Virus record (IMG/VR): IMGVR_UViG_3300000117_000054
Location: 1 to 39,593 of that record
Length of the DNA stretch: 39,593 bases
Direction: 5' to 3' (one strand)
Source of the DNA: a virus
Shown here: positions 34,768 through 39,593 of the stretch, piece after piece
How positions within the stretch are numbered: position 1 is the stretch's first letter
Layout of the letters: each line of letters begins with the position of its first letter
Made by a program: the position numbers and the translations under genes
The notes under the pieces: model-generated
What the model was told of the DNA's origin: nothing
The model's input: only the letters and a program-made list of their open reading frames with translations
The model's database searches: none

Positions 34768-34782
34768 GCTAGGATGCCGACG
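34768..34782 (-). promoter_or_regulatory. Late-type motif CGTCGGCATCCTAGC before tail-fibre gene
   Basis: Minus strand CGTCGGCATCCTAGC, 16 bases above the 34751 start. TATAAT lies further upstream on the same strand (about 34788-34793), so the motif may act with or just after a -10. Confidence 0.6.
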
Positions 34783-34813
34783 TAGGTATTATAGAGCAGT
34801 ATTCATTAAAACC

Positions 34814-34963
34814 ATGGAAGTCACCGTTATTCTGGGTCTTGCACTTTTCATTGCTTCCGAAGTCCTTCCCTTTACCCCGCTTGCAGGTAACGGCCTTGTA
34901 GACGCCATTATTAAAGCACTTCGCGTTGCTTTCCCTCACGCTTCTGATACTGACAAGAAGTGA
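34814..34963 (+). CDS. Small membrane protein, holin-like candidate, 49 aa
   Basis: MEVTVILGLALFIASEVLPF is a membrane helix; GNGLVDAIIKALRVAFPH is an amphipathic helix, and the end is charged (SDTDKK). The size and layout suit very small phage holins or the short membrane proteins frequent in cyanophages. It is divergent from the endolysin/tail unit, so the holin idea rests only on shape and nearness. TATTAT at about 34788 could be its -10. Confidence 0.58.
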   Translation: MEVTVILGLALFIASEVLPFTPLAGNGLVDAIIKALRVAFPHASDTDKK

Positions 34964-34969
34964 TACAAT
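34961..34969 (+). promoter_or_regulatory. Extended -10 promoter TGATACAAT before HNH gene
   Basis: Plus strand TGATACAAT starts in the stop codon of the 34814 gene. Transcription would begin near 34976, exactly at the ATG of the HNH gene, suggesting a leaderless message. Confidence 0.5.
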
Positions 34970-34975
34970 GAGCGC

Positions 34976-35455
34976 ATGAGACGCTCTTTACCCACTCAAG
35001 AGCGCCTTCGGGCGCTTTTTTCGTACCAGGATGGTCAGCTATTCTGGAAGACTGGCAGCGGCAAGGCCATGGCTGGAGACCCTGTTGGCCACCTGACTAG
35101 GCAGGGCTACATTAAGACTGGCCTAGACTATGCCGAGTACCAAGTTCACAGACTGGTATGGAAGTGGCACTATGGAACAGAGCCAGACGTGCTTGATCAC
35201 GTAAACGGCATACGTCACGACAACAGAATTGAAAACCTTGAGCCCGTAACCAATCGAGAAAACATCAATAGGGGCTTTGACCGTCGGTCTGAGCTACCTC
35301 GCGGAGTCCGAAAGGTTCGCGAAAAATACCAAGCAAGAATATACGCAGATGGCAAGCGTCTTTATCTTGGCCTCTACGGAACCATAGAGGAAGCTGCAGC
35401 CGCTTACAATGACGCCCTCCGAAAAGCTGCAAGGGTTGACTGTAGAGATAATTAG
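34976..35455 (+). CDS. HNH homing endonuclease with internal terminator
   Basis: The protein is 159 aa. LPTQERLRALFSYQDGQLFWK is the usual N-terminal module. HRLVWKWHYG, DVLDHVNGIRHDNRIENLEP is the HNH core (His, Asn, His-like residues), and GVRKVREKYQAR ... YLGLYGTIEEAAAAYN is AP2-like. Codons 9-15 (ERLRALF) are also a strong terminator hairpin (35002-35021). The promoter places the start at or near the ATG. It is the only HNH gene here on the plus strand and lacks the VDSTSP phrase of the others. Confidence 0.9.
   Translation: MRRSLPTQERLRALFSYQDGQLFWKTGSGKAMAGDPVGHLTRQGYIKTGLDYAEYQVHRLVWKWHYGTEPDVLDHVNGIRHDNRIENLEPVTNRENINRGFDRRSELPRGVRKVREKYQARIYADGKRLYLGLYGTIEEAAAAYNDALRKAARVDCRDN
35002..35021 (+). 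terminator. Terminator hairpin inside the HNH coding sequence
   Basis: Plus strand GCGCC-TTCG-GGCGC plus six T. It would end transcripts from the 34814 gene and also those from the HNH gene's own promoter after about 45 nt. CGCTC at 34982-34986 can pair with GAGCG at 35000-35004, which overlaps the terminator's left arm, so an alternative fold is possible. Confidence 0.8.
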
Positions 35456-35705
35456 GCTTCTTTGGGATCATGGGTACTATCGCGACAACCCATGGCTTAA
35501 CAGGATCTACGATAACTGGTTTTCTTACTGGGTCGACTACAAGACCAAACAATCAATGGATGAAGTAGACCGACAGATAGAGGGAATGTTCCTAGAGTCG
35601 GAGATCGATCCACCAGTATTCTCCGAAGACCTTGAAGGCGAAACACCCTTAGGTGGTAAAATGGAGCTACGAGCACCGTGGCTAGATGACGAAGACAACG
35701 ATTGA
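35409..35705 (+). CDS. Hypothetical acidic protein, 98 aa
   Basis: The product begins MTPSEKLQGLTVEIIRLLWD, has an aromatic middle (WLNRIYDNWFSYWVDYK) and an acidic end (WLDDEDND). Its ATG lies 47 bases inside the HNH gene's end. No family is recognised. It overlaps the next gene by 20 bases. Confidence 0.65.
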   Translation: MTPSEKLQGLTVEIIRLLWDHGYYRDNPWLNRIYDNWFSYWVDYKTKQSMDEVDRQIEGMFLESEIDPPVFSEDLEGETPLGGKMELRAPWLDDEDND

Positions 35706-35883
35706 AGACGCCCTCACAATCCTCTTCCGAGGGCAGTCGAATGTTAAAGTGATGGCCAACGACGTTGGAATCTCTTTGGAAGAAATGCAACAGCTGTTCC
35801 GAGATTACACAGCAAAAACCCCCATAGACCCAGACGTCTGGAAAGGAGACATCGAACTGTCCTGGCCCTACAGCGGAAACTAG
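35686..35883 (+). CDS. Small helix-turn-helix-like protein, 65 aa
   Basis: The product begins MTKTTIEDALTILFRGQSNV and contains KVMANDVGISLEEMQQLFRDY, a helix-turn-helix-like pattern with Gly at the turn, followed by TPIDPDVWKGDIELSWPY. It may bind DNA as a small regulator. No target is visible. It is followed after one base by a membrane-protein gene. Confidence 0.66.
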   Translation: MTKTTIEDALTILFRGQSNVKVMANDVGISLEEMQQLFRDYTAKTPIDPDVWKGDIELSWPYSGN

Positions 35884-35884
35884 A

Positions 35885-36121
35885 ATGAAGTACCAGACAA
35901 CGTGGCATGACCAACTCCGCCACCTAGCAAACATCTGTTTCATTGGCACCTATCTGTTCTTTGACAGGGGAATGGTACTACAAGGAGCCTGCTGCACTGT
36001 TGTAGGGGAGCTGCTTCTTTCTCCAAGCGCAATCAAGCACCGAAGCTGGAGCACTGTTATCGTGGGAGGTATATTCCTATTTCTTGCCCTTGGAACAATT
36101 ACAAGATCCCTTCTTGGTTGA
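35885..36121 (+). CDS. Small membrane protein, 78 aa
   Basis: The product begins MKYQTTWHDQLRHLANICFI with membrane segments near residues 15-25, 29-45 (MVLQGACCTVVGELLL) and 57-75 (TVIVGGIFLFLALGTI). Function unknown. Its last 45 bases are opposite the 3' end of the 36077-36190 gene on the other strand. Confidence 0.66.
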   Translation: MKYQTTWHDQLRHLANICFIGTYLFFDRGMVLQGACCTVVGELLLSPSAIKHRSWSTVIVGGIFLFLALGTITRSLLG

Positions 36122-36190
36122 TTTCTTAGCTCCCTTCTTGGGGGCTTTCTTTTTGCTTGTAGCTCTAGCCGTTGAAAGTGGTAAAGGCAT
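36077..36190 (-). CDS. Lys-rich basic peptide, 37 aa
   Basis: The product begins MPLPLSTARATSKKKAPKKG and continues AKKSTKKGSCNCSKGKK: about 40% Lys with a CxC pair. It is like histone-tail or ribosomal-type disordered proteins and like its neighbours at 36411-37212. It lies two bases after the stop of 36193-36417. It overlaps antisense to the end of 35885-36121. Confidence 0.55.
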   Translation of the reverse strand: MPLPLSTARATSKKKAPKKGAKKSTKKGSCNCSKGKK

Positions 36191-36192
36191 GG

Positions 36193-36417
36193 TTACTTAC
36201 CGTTGATGGGAGCCATTAAGGCTAGTATAATTGCAATGTATGTTTCAGCTGCTCTTTGAAGTATGCCTGTGCTATTAGTGCATTGCTCAGGTATGCTTTC
36301 GCGACCCCTAAGGATAAGAGTTCTGCAGCCAGCAGCTCCTAGGCCCAGGAATGAAAGATGGAATACCATCAAAAAAGCAAGCATTCCAAAGGCCCAAGTA
36401 GCTTTGTTTCTCAACAT
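36193..36417 (-). CDS. Small membrane protein, 74 aa
   Basis: The product begins MLRNKATWAFGMLAFLMVFH; there are two membrane segments (FGMLAFLMVFHLSFLGLGAAG and TYIAIILALMAPI) flanking a polar loop with two cysteines. The ATG overlaps the upstream stop by seven bases. Function unknown. Confidence 0.65.
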   Translation of the reverse strand: MLRNKATWAFGMLAFLMVFHLSFLGLGAAGCRTLILRGRESIPEQCTNSTGILQRAAETYIAIILALMAPINGK

Positions 36418-36677
36418 TTCCAACGCCTGCGAGCAGCTTTGCCACGCTCACCAGTCCAGCTCTTGCTCCTTGCGCAGAAGGACTTGCGCCTTTTAGCATC
36501 TTTGCTACCAGGCTTGACGCGACCCGTAACTGGAGCCTTCAGGTTGCTCCCCGTAGCACTATTATACTTCTTGCGGCCCTTGGCGGTAAGCCCACCTCCC
36601 TGTTTTACTGAGCGCTTTTCGCCCCTGCCTACAGATAGGTTGGGGCCTTTTTTGCGAGTTCGCTTCTTAGCTGCCAT
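36411..36677 (-). CDS. Basic protein, DUF6321-like, 88 aa
   Basis: The product begins MAAKKRTRKKGPNLSVGRGE. The segment KQGGGLTAKGRKKYNSATGSN, then LKAPVT ... DAKRRKSFCARS, is a conserved phage pattern (GLTxKGRxxYxxATGSNLKAP ... RRKSFCAR) of unknown function, which I associate with DUF6321. Net charge is strongly positive. Its start shares a base with the upstream stop. Possible roles are DNA condensation in the capsid or binding of host nucleic acid. Confidence 0.72.
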   Translation of the reverse strand: MAAKKRTRKKGPNLSVGRGEKRSVKQGGGLTAKGRKKYNSATGSNLKAPVTGRVKPGSKDAKRRKSFCARSKSWTGERGKAARRRWKC

Positions 36678-36886
36678 TACTTTTTCTTCTTTTTGAGAAA
36701 AGCAGGCATCTTCTTGTCGCCTTTTTTAGCAGCGGGCTTTTTGCCAACGGGCTTTTTAGCTGTCTTAGCAGCTTTCTTGAATGCAGAAGCCTTAGGAGCG
36801 CCTTTAGCACCAGGCTTACGCATTTCTTCCTTAGAGCCAGAAGCGATGCGCTTCTTCTTGGCGTTGATGTTTTTGTAGAGTGACAT
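36677..36886 (-). CDS. Lys-rich basic protein, 69 aa
   Basis: The product begins MSLYKNINAKKKRIASGSKE and ends PAFLKKKKK, with AKTAKKPVGKKPAAKKGDKK between, resembling the Lys/Ala/Pro tails of histone H1-like bacterial proteins. LYKNINAKKKRI...GS.E.MRKPG.KGAP is a phrase seen in phage small basic proteins. It is coupled to both neighbours by one-base stop/start overlaps. Confidence 0.72.
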   Translation of the reverse strand: MSLYKNINAKKKRIASGSKEEMRKPGAKGAPKASAFKKAAKTAKKPVGKKPAAKKGDKKMPAFLKKKKK

Positions 36887-37212
36887 TAGCTTTTCTTTTT
36901 AGAACGAGGCTTGTAGCCTGGCTTAGACTTCCGTTTTGCTCCACCTTCTGCTAGGCGAGCATTCTTGCCGTGTCCGTTCCTGGCTCTGTTCTTGCTAGCA
37001 TTCTCCAGCTTAAACTTTCCACCCTTTGCATGACTGACGTCGGGACCGCCTTTACCCATGATACCCCGTGCCCGTCGCTCTTTCGCTAGCTCAGCACGGT
37101 ACTTTTTGCGACCAGGCTTTGCATTCCGTTTTTTGTCGTAGGCAAGCTTCTTCTTGTAGGATTCGGGATTACTTGCGTAAAAACTAGCAGTGCTTCTCTT
37201 CTTGGCGGCCAT
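36886..37212 (-). CDS. Basic phage protein, 108 aa
   Basis: The product begins MAAKKRSTASFYASNPESYK. It carries KKLAYDKKRNAKPGRKKYRAE, then GKGGPDVSHAKGGKF and ASKNRARNGHGKNA, a pattern recurrent in marine and freshwater phages (Y-x-x-K-x-x-Y-D ... DVSH ... KNRARN). Function unknown; the composition suggests nucleic-acid binding, perhaps as a virion component. It is the first gene of the basic-protein cluster. Confidence 0.74.
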   Translation of the reverse strand: MAAKKRSTASFYASNPESYKKKLAYDKKRNAKPGRKKYRAELAKERRARGIMGKGGPDVSHAKGGKFKLENASKNRARNGHGKNARLAEGGAKRKSKPGYKPRSKKKS

Positions 37213-37277
37213 AATTTTACGTCGTGACTTTTTAGGTTGCCGTTTTCAGTAGACTATCGTATAGGTAGCAGCTTAAA

Positions 37278-37901
37278 ATGCTTAACAACAACAACAAGCC
37301 CAAGGTGTTCAAGCCTGCTGTTAACTGGAAGTCTCAGGTAGCATCCGCCTATCTTAAGGTCCCTAAGTCATGGAGGGAAGGGATCTGGCGCGTATGTATA
37401 GGACTTACCGCGATAAGCTCGCTAATGCTTGGCTTCGTTATATGGCAAAGGCCTGAACTCTTAATGGGGCTGCCCAGAGACAGGAGAAGTCCTGTAGAGG
37501 TGATGAGTATACACCCAGAGGTAAAGGAACAGTTGTACGAACTGATGCAAGAATATTTTTACAGGAACAGGCCTTACGGGCTTATGTTCGTCTCCTGGGA
37601 AGAAATACAGTCTTTCGTGGGATTATGGGTGCGGCCAGCTGATCAGTTTCCAGGTAAGTCGGGGCTTCATAGCATTACGGCAGATATGAGAGTCCTTGGA
37701 GGACCTTTTCTCTTTGGTGAATGCGCTCACACCGAGTCAATGGCAATGCCTGGTAGGATCATGGTCGCCTGCCCAGTTATTAACGAATACGACGTATGGG
37801 GATACGTTGCAGCTATCGTAGAGAATGACCCAGAAGTGATATCAGAAACGCTGAGGTTACTTAGCTTCTTGGCTCACAGGGCGACCGAGATCATCTACTA
37901 A
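37278..37901 (+). CDS. Membrane-anchored protein of unknown function, 207 aa
   Basis: The product begins MLNNNNKPKVFKPAVNWKSQ, with one membrane helix at about residues 37-58 (IWRVCIGLTAISSLMLGFVIW). A soluble domain of about 150 aa follows with alternating strands and helices (VKEQLYELMQEYFYRN, SWEEIQSFVGLWVRP, MVACPVINEYDVWGYVAAIV). The second half vaguely recalls a small ligand-binding domain, but I cannot name it. It has its own short unit between two minus-strand groups. Confidence 0.7.
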   Translation: MLNNNNKPKVFKPAVNWKSQVASAYLKVPKSWREGIWRVCIGLTAISSLMLGFVIWQRPELLMGLPRDRRSPVEVMSIHPEVKEQLYELMQEYFYRNRPYGLMFVSWEEIQSFVGLWVRPADQFPGKSGLHSITADMRVLGGPFLFGECAHTESMAMPGRIMVACPVINEYDVWGYVAAIVENDPEVISETLRLLSFLAHRATEIIY

Positions 37902-38030
37902 GTGGTAGTTAGAGGGGTCGTTTACAAAGTTTTCGTAACTGGCATCTCCGCCAAACCTTTCAGCAGCTCCTGTCAAGCTACCGACGAGCAGACAGCTTGC
38001 AACGACACACGCGGCAATAGGGACGTTCAT
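37857..38030 (-). CDS. Small secreted or membrane-anchored protein, 57 aa
   Basis: MNVPIAACVVASCLLVGSLTGA is a signal peptide or anchor; SCLLVGS is not a proper lipobox. The remaining 35 residues are acidic and polar. GGAGGTGA lies upstream of the ATG, and the start shares a base with the previous stop (TGATG). Its 3' end is antisense to the last 45 bases of 37278-37901. Confidence 0.6.
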   Translation of the reverse strand: MNVPIAACVVASCLLVGSLTGAAERFGGDASYENFVNDPSNYHLVDDLGRPVSQEAK

Positions 38031-38206
38031 CACAGGTCACCTCCATCTTTATTTTTTTGGCCAGGCTCGTAGCCAACTCCACCGATCCCAGTAACAGGAT
38101 CCGCAATCCCCTGCTCGGTTATCGTAACGGGAATGCTGGCGTTGACGTCCGCATCAATGTTGACACCATCGATGAATCGAGGGCCGGTTGTGTAGGTAGC
38201 TTCCAT
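38030..38206 (-). CDS. Hypothetical small protein, 58 aa
   Basis: The product begins MEATYTTGPRFIDGVNIDAD and is strand-rich and acidic (VNASIPVTITEQGIADPVTG) with a Gly-rich polar end. No family is recognised. Translation is coupled to 37857-38030. A TATAAG-type -10 may lie at about 38232-38240. Confidence 0.6.
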   Translation of the reverse strand: MEATYTTGPRFIDGVNIDADVNASIPVTITEQGIADPVTGIGGVGYEPGQKNKDGGDL

Positions 38207-38292
38207 GGTTGGTTGGTAAAGGGTTAGCCCTCTTATACCTTAGAGTTCCCTGAGAAAAACGAGAACACTAGGAAAAAGGGCATCGGTTGTAA

Positions 38293-38646
38293 CTAGTGAG
38301 ACAATTCAATCTCTTTGCAGAGGTTGAGGATTTCTGCTTTAGGGAGAGCGTTCTTTAGATCATGTCCCAAGTCAAGCGCCCAGTCAAGAAGCTCGGCTTT
38401 GGTCATGCTGTCAAGGTCTCCATCTTCAGCTTGAGGCTCTTGCAGGGCATCCGTAGAGTCATAGGCAGTAGTGCCAGCTTCGACGATAATCTCAGGCTGC
38501 TTTTCAATTGGCTTGCGAGCTTCAGCCTTTTCACCTTCCTCGACAAAACCAGCTTCGCGAAGCTCTCTTGCCTGAATCGTGTAGTACGCCGTACGACGCT
38601 CGCTACCTCGAACAAAATATGTCGGCAGCTTCTTGAGGTGTGCCAT
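38293..38646 (-). CDS. Hypothetical protein with C-terminal SAP/Rho-N-like helices, 117 aa
   Basis: The N-terminal part reads MAHLKKLPTYFVRGSERRTA, then YYTIQARELREAGFVEEGE. A Glu/Ala/Pro-rich linker follows. The last 37 residues (MTKAELLDWALDLGHDLKNA, LPKAEILNLCKEIE) resemble the helix-extension-helix of SAP or Rho-N-type domains. It is often seen near head genes in phages, so a connector or structural role is possible. The ATG follows immediately on the T run of a hairpin, with no room for a ribosome site. Confidence 0.7.
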   Translation of the reverse strand: MAHLKKLPTYFVRGSERRTAYYTIQARELREAGFVEEGEKAEARKPIEKQPEIIVEAGTTAYDSTDALQEPQAEDGDLDSMTKAELLDWALDLGHDLKNALPKAEILNLCKEIELSH

Positions 38647-38671
38647 AAAAAAAGGGGCCTATAAAGACCCC
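38647..38671 (-). terminator. Terminator-like hairpin touching the next start codon
   Basis: Minus strand GGGGTCT pairs with AGGCCCC around TTAT, then seven T that run directly into ATG of the 38293 gene. It should end transcripts of the structural gene to the right, yet it lies between a late-type motif and the next start. Confidence 0.75.
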
Positions 38672-38685
38672 ATAGTTTGCCGAAT
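38672..38685 (-). promoter_or_regulatory. Late-type motif ATTCGGCAAACTAT
   Basis: Minus strand ATTCGGCAAACTAT matches the TCGGCAnnCTA core of the other late-type motifs. It sits between the stop of the partial structural gene and the hairpin leading into the 38293 gene. Confidence 0.4.
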
Positions 38686-38698
38686 GTTGGGAATTCGA

Positions 38699-39593
38699 TC
38701 AGCGTGGGAACTTCTGCAGGTGCTCCTGCAGGATGCTGATCAGCTCGTTGACGACATCTCCCTCACCCAGTGCCAGTGCGGGACTGGTAGGGGCAGGAAC
38801 CTCGAAAGCGACCGTAGCCAAGCCAGAGGCCAGGCCTTCACTTGTAGCCCACTCAGCCATAGCCTCAACGTCAACGTGGTTCCAGTTACCACCGTCGGGG
38901 TTGCTGTAGGTCACCTGACTGCCAGACTGGTAGACAACCTCGGAAGGATCCAGGGTAAAGGTGCCCTCAAAGCCCTCGGCAGAGCCAGGAACGTTGAACG
39001 TAATGGTACGAGACTGGCTAGCCCAGTCCAGAGCAGCGTTGGGTTGGTTGTTGGAATCGAAGTAAAATTCCATCTGTCCCAGGCTAGTGCCCTGACCCCA
39101 GAAACGCAGCCCGGTAATACCGTAATCAGCGCGAGTCTGGCTACTGGTGGGAATGTTGGCGCGAGTGTCGCTAGTGCCACCAGCCCGATAGCCGGAGTAG
39201 TAAGGGTTGAAGTCCAGGACTTCACCACCACCGGAGACAGGGAGAGTTAGTGCCTGAAGCTGTGCCAAGCAAACCTCGACAGAGCCAGCAGTGGCAGCGT
39301 TCAGCGCAGGGCCAAACAGGGCCATCTTAGCACCGATCTCCTCGACGGTCATGTCCAGGCTATGGAAATATCCACGAGCAAGGAACTCGACGCGATCCAG
39401 TCCAGTTTCGTCTGCAGTGACGATAGGCAGGGTTGCGTCTGCACGCTCTTGAAGCGTCATGCCAGTGTAGTCGATAAATACACGGGACCAGCGGGCTTGA
39501 GAAGCTTCGTTGTCGCTCAGCTCAACGTTGTAGCCCAGGCCAGAAGGCTCGGTGTCAGAATATAGCCAATAGCCGTTGCCAGAAGCAAGGATA
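38699..39593 (-). CDS. Partial structural-type protein (5' end beyond the window)
   Basis: The frame is open to base 39593 and reads in from the edge (YSDTEPSGLGYNVELSDNEA), so at least 298 residues are encoded and the start is missing. The segment around VDVEAMAEWATSEGLASGLA and many Thr/Ser/Gly-rich strands suggest a virion protein. The C terminus reads NELISILQEHLQKFPR. No family is recognised. An internal ATG at 39460 is not needed as a start. It precedes the 38293 gene and lies where head or tail genes would be expected to continue. Confidence 0.75.
   Translation of the reverse strand, partial: ILASGNGYWLYSDTEPSGLGYNVELSDNEASQARWSRVFIDYTGMTLQERADATLPIVTADETGLDRVEFLARGYFHSLDMTVEEIGAKMALFGPALNAATAGSVEVCLAQLQALTLPVSGGGEVLDFNPYYSGYRAGGTSDTRANIPTSSQTRADYGITGLRFWGQGTSLGQMEFYFDSNNQPNAALDWASQSRTITFNVPGSAEGFEGTFTLDPSEVVYQSGSQVTYSNPDGGNWNHVDVEAMAEWATSEGLASGLATVAFEVPAPTSPALALGEGDVVNELISILQEHLQKFPR

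Noticed and set aside
1-39593. CRISPR array, tRNA genes, integrase or insertion sequence
   Set aside because: No direct repeats with unique spacers, no cloverleaf with CCA-type ends, and no transposase or recombinase motifs were seen by eye. tRNA detection without software is unreliable.
1-39593. Circular closure joining base 39593 to base 31
   Set aside because: The right-edge gene and the left-edge frames are both leftward, but there is no terminal repeat and no sensible fused protein, and expected capsid/tail genes are missing, so the contig is more likely incomplete.

Overview
The window looks like one incomplete contig from a lytic-type cyanophage infecting a phycobilisome-bearing cyanobacterium, probably a Synechococcus/Cyanobium relative. 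Host evidence is a gene for an S/U-type phycobiliprotein lyase-like protein (2950-3369), a small protein with two YRGVxYS motifs like cyanobacterial DUF4278 proteins (6679-6852), an adenosylcobalamin-type ribonucleotide reductase, ThyX, and many small proteins of cyanophage character. No integrase, attachment site, CRISPR array or tRNA gene was recognised. Bases 1-30 are Illumina adapter, and a gene runs off base 39593, so neither end is a natural genome end. Major capsid and tape-measure genes are not in the window.

Layout. 31-680 has no convincing gene but carries an AT-rich tract followed by palindromic repeats (532-622). From a terminator at 681-705 to 28909 every gene is on the minus strand. 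The distal third (714-8934) holds dozens of tiny genes, many joined by ATGA overlaps, with single-helix membrane peptides, the lyase and an HNH endonuclease. Then come portal (9025), dCTP deaminase, ribonucleotide reductase with an HNH gene at its 5' side, a muramidase, glutaredoxin, metallophosphatase, DnaG-type primase, a sigma factor, large and small terminase, ThyX, a RecE-like nuclease, RusA resolvase, a DUF3310 protein, SSB, a second sigma factor and an annealing protein. At 28942-29057 a second copy of the AT-rich plus palindrome array separates the leftward block from a rightward winged-helix protein and DnaB-like helicase. The right part (32174-39593) mixes strands: a two-domain endolysin, a tail-fibre-like protein, an HNH gene, a cluster of very Lys/Arg-rich proteins, membrane proteins and one partial structural-type gene.

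Regulation is unusually legible. Leftward transcription is cut into units by about ten intrinsic terminators. Many units begin with an extended -10 (TGnTAnAnT), sometimes followed by a near-identical leader ending CAACCAAAGGAG. Virion and lysis genes (portal, small terminase, endolysin, tail protein, 38293 gene) instead share a different motif, about TCGGCAnnCTA. With two phage sigma-like proteins this suggests separate middle and late programmes. The palindrome arrays, one beside the likely replication initiator and one 28 kb away, look like paired operators or replication origins.

Functionally the early/middle genes form a replication-recombination set (initiator, helicase, primase, SSB, annealing protein, RecE-like nuclease, RusA) with a nucleotide supply set (class II RNR, dCTP deaminase, ThyX, glutaredoxin, NrdR-like zinc ribbon). 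Product names rest on motif recognition by eye; no database search was possible.
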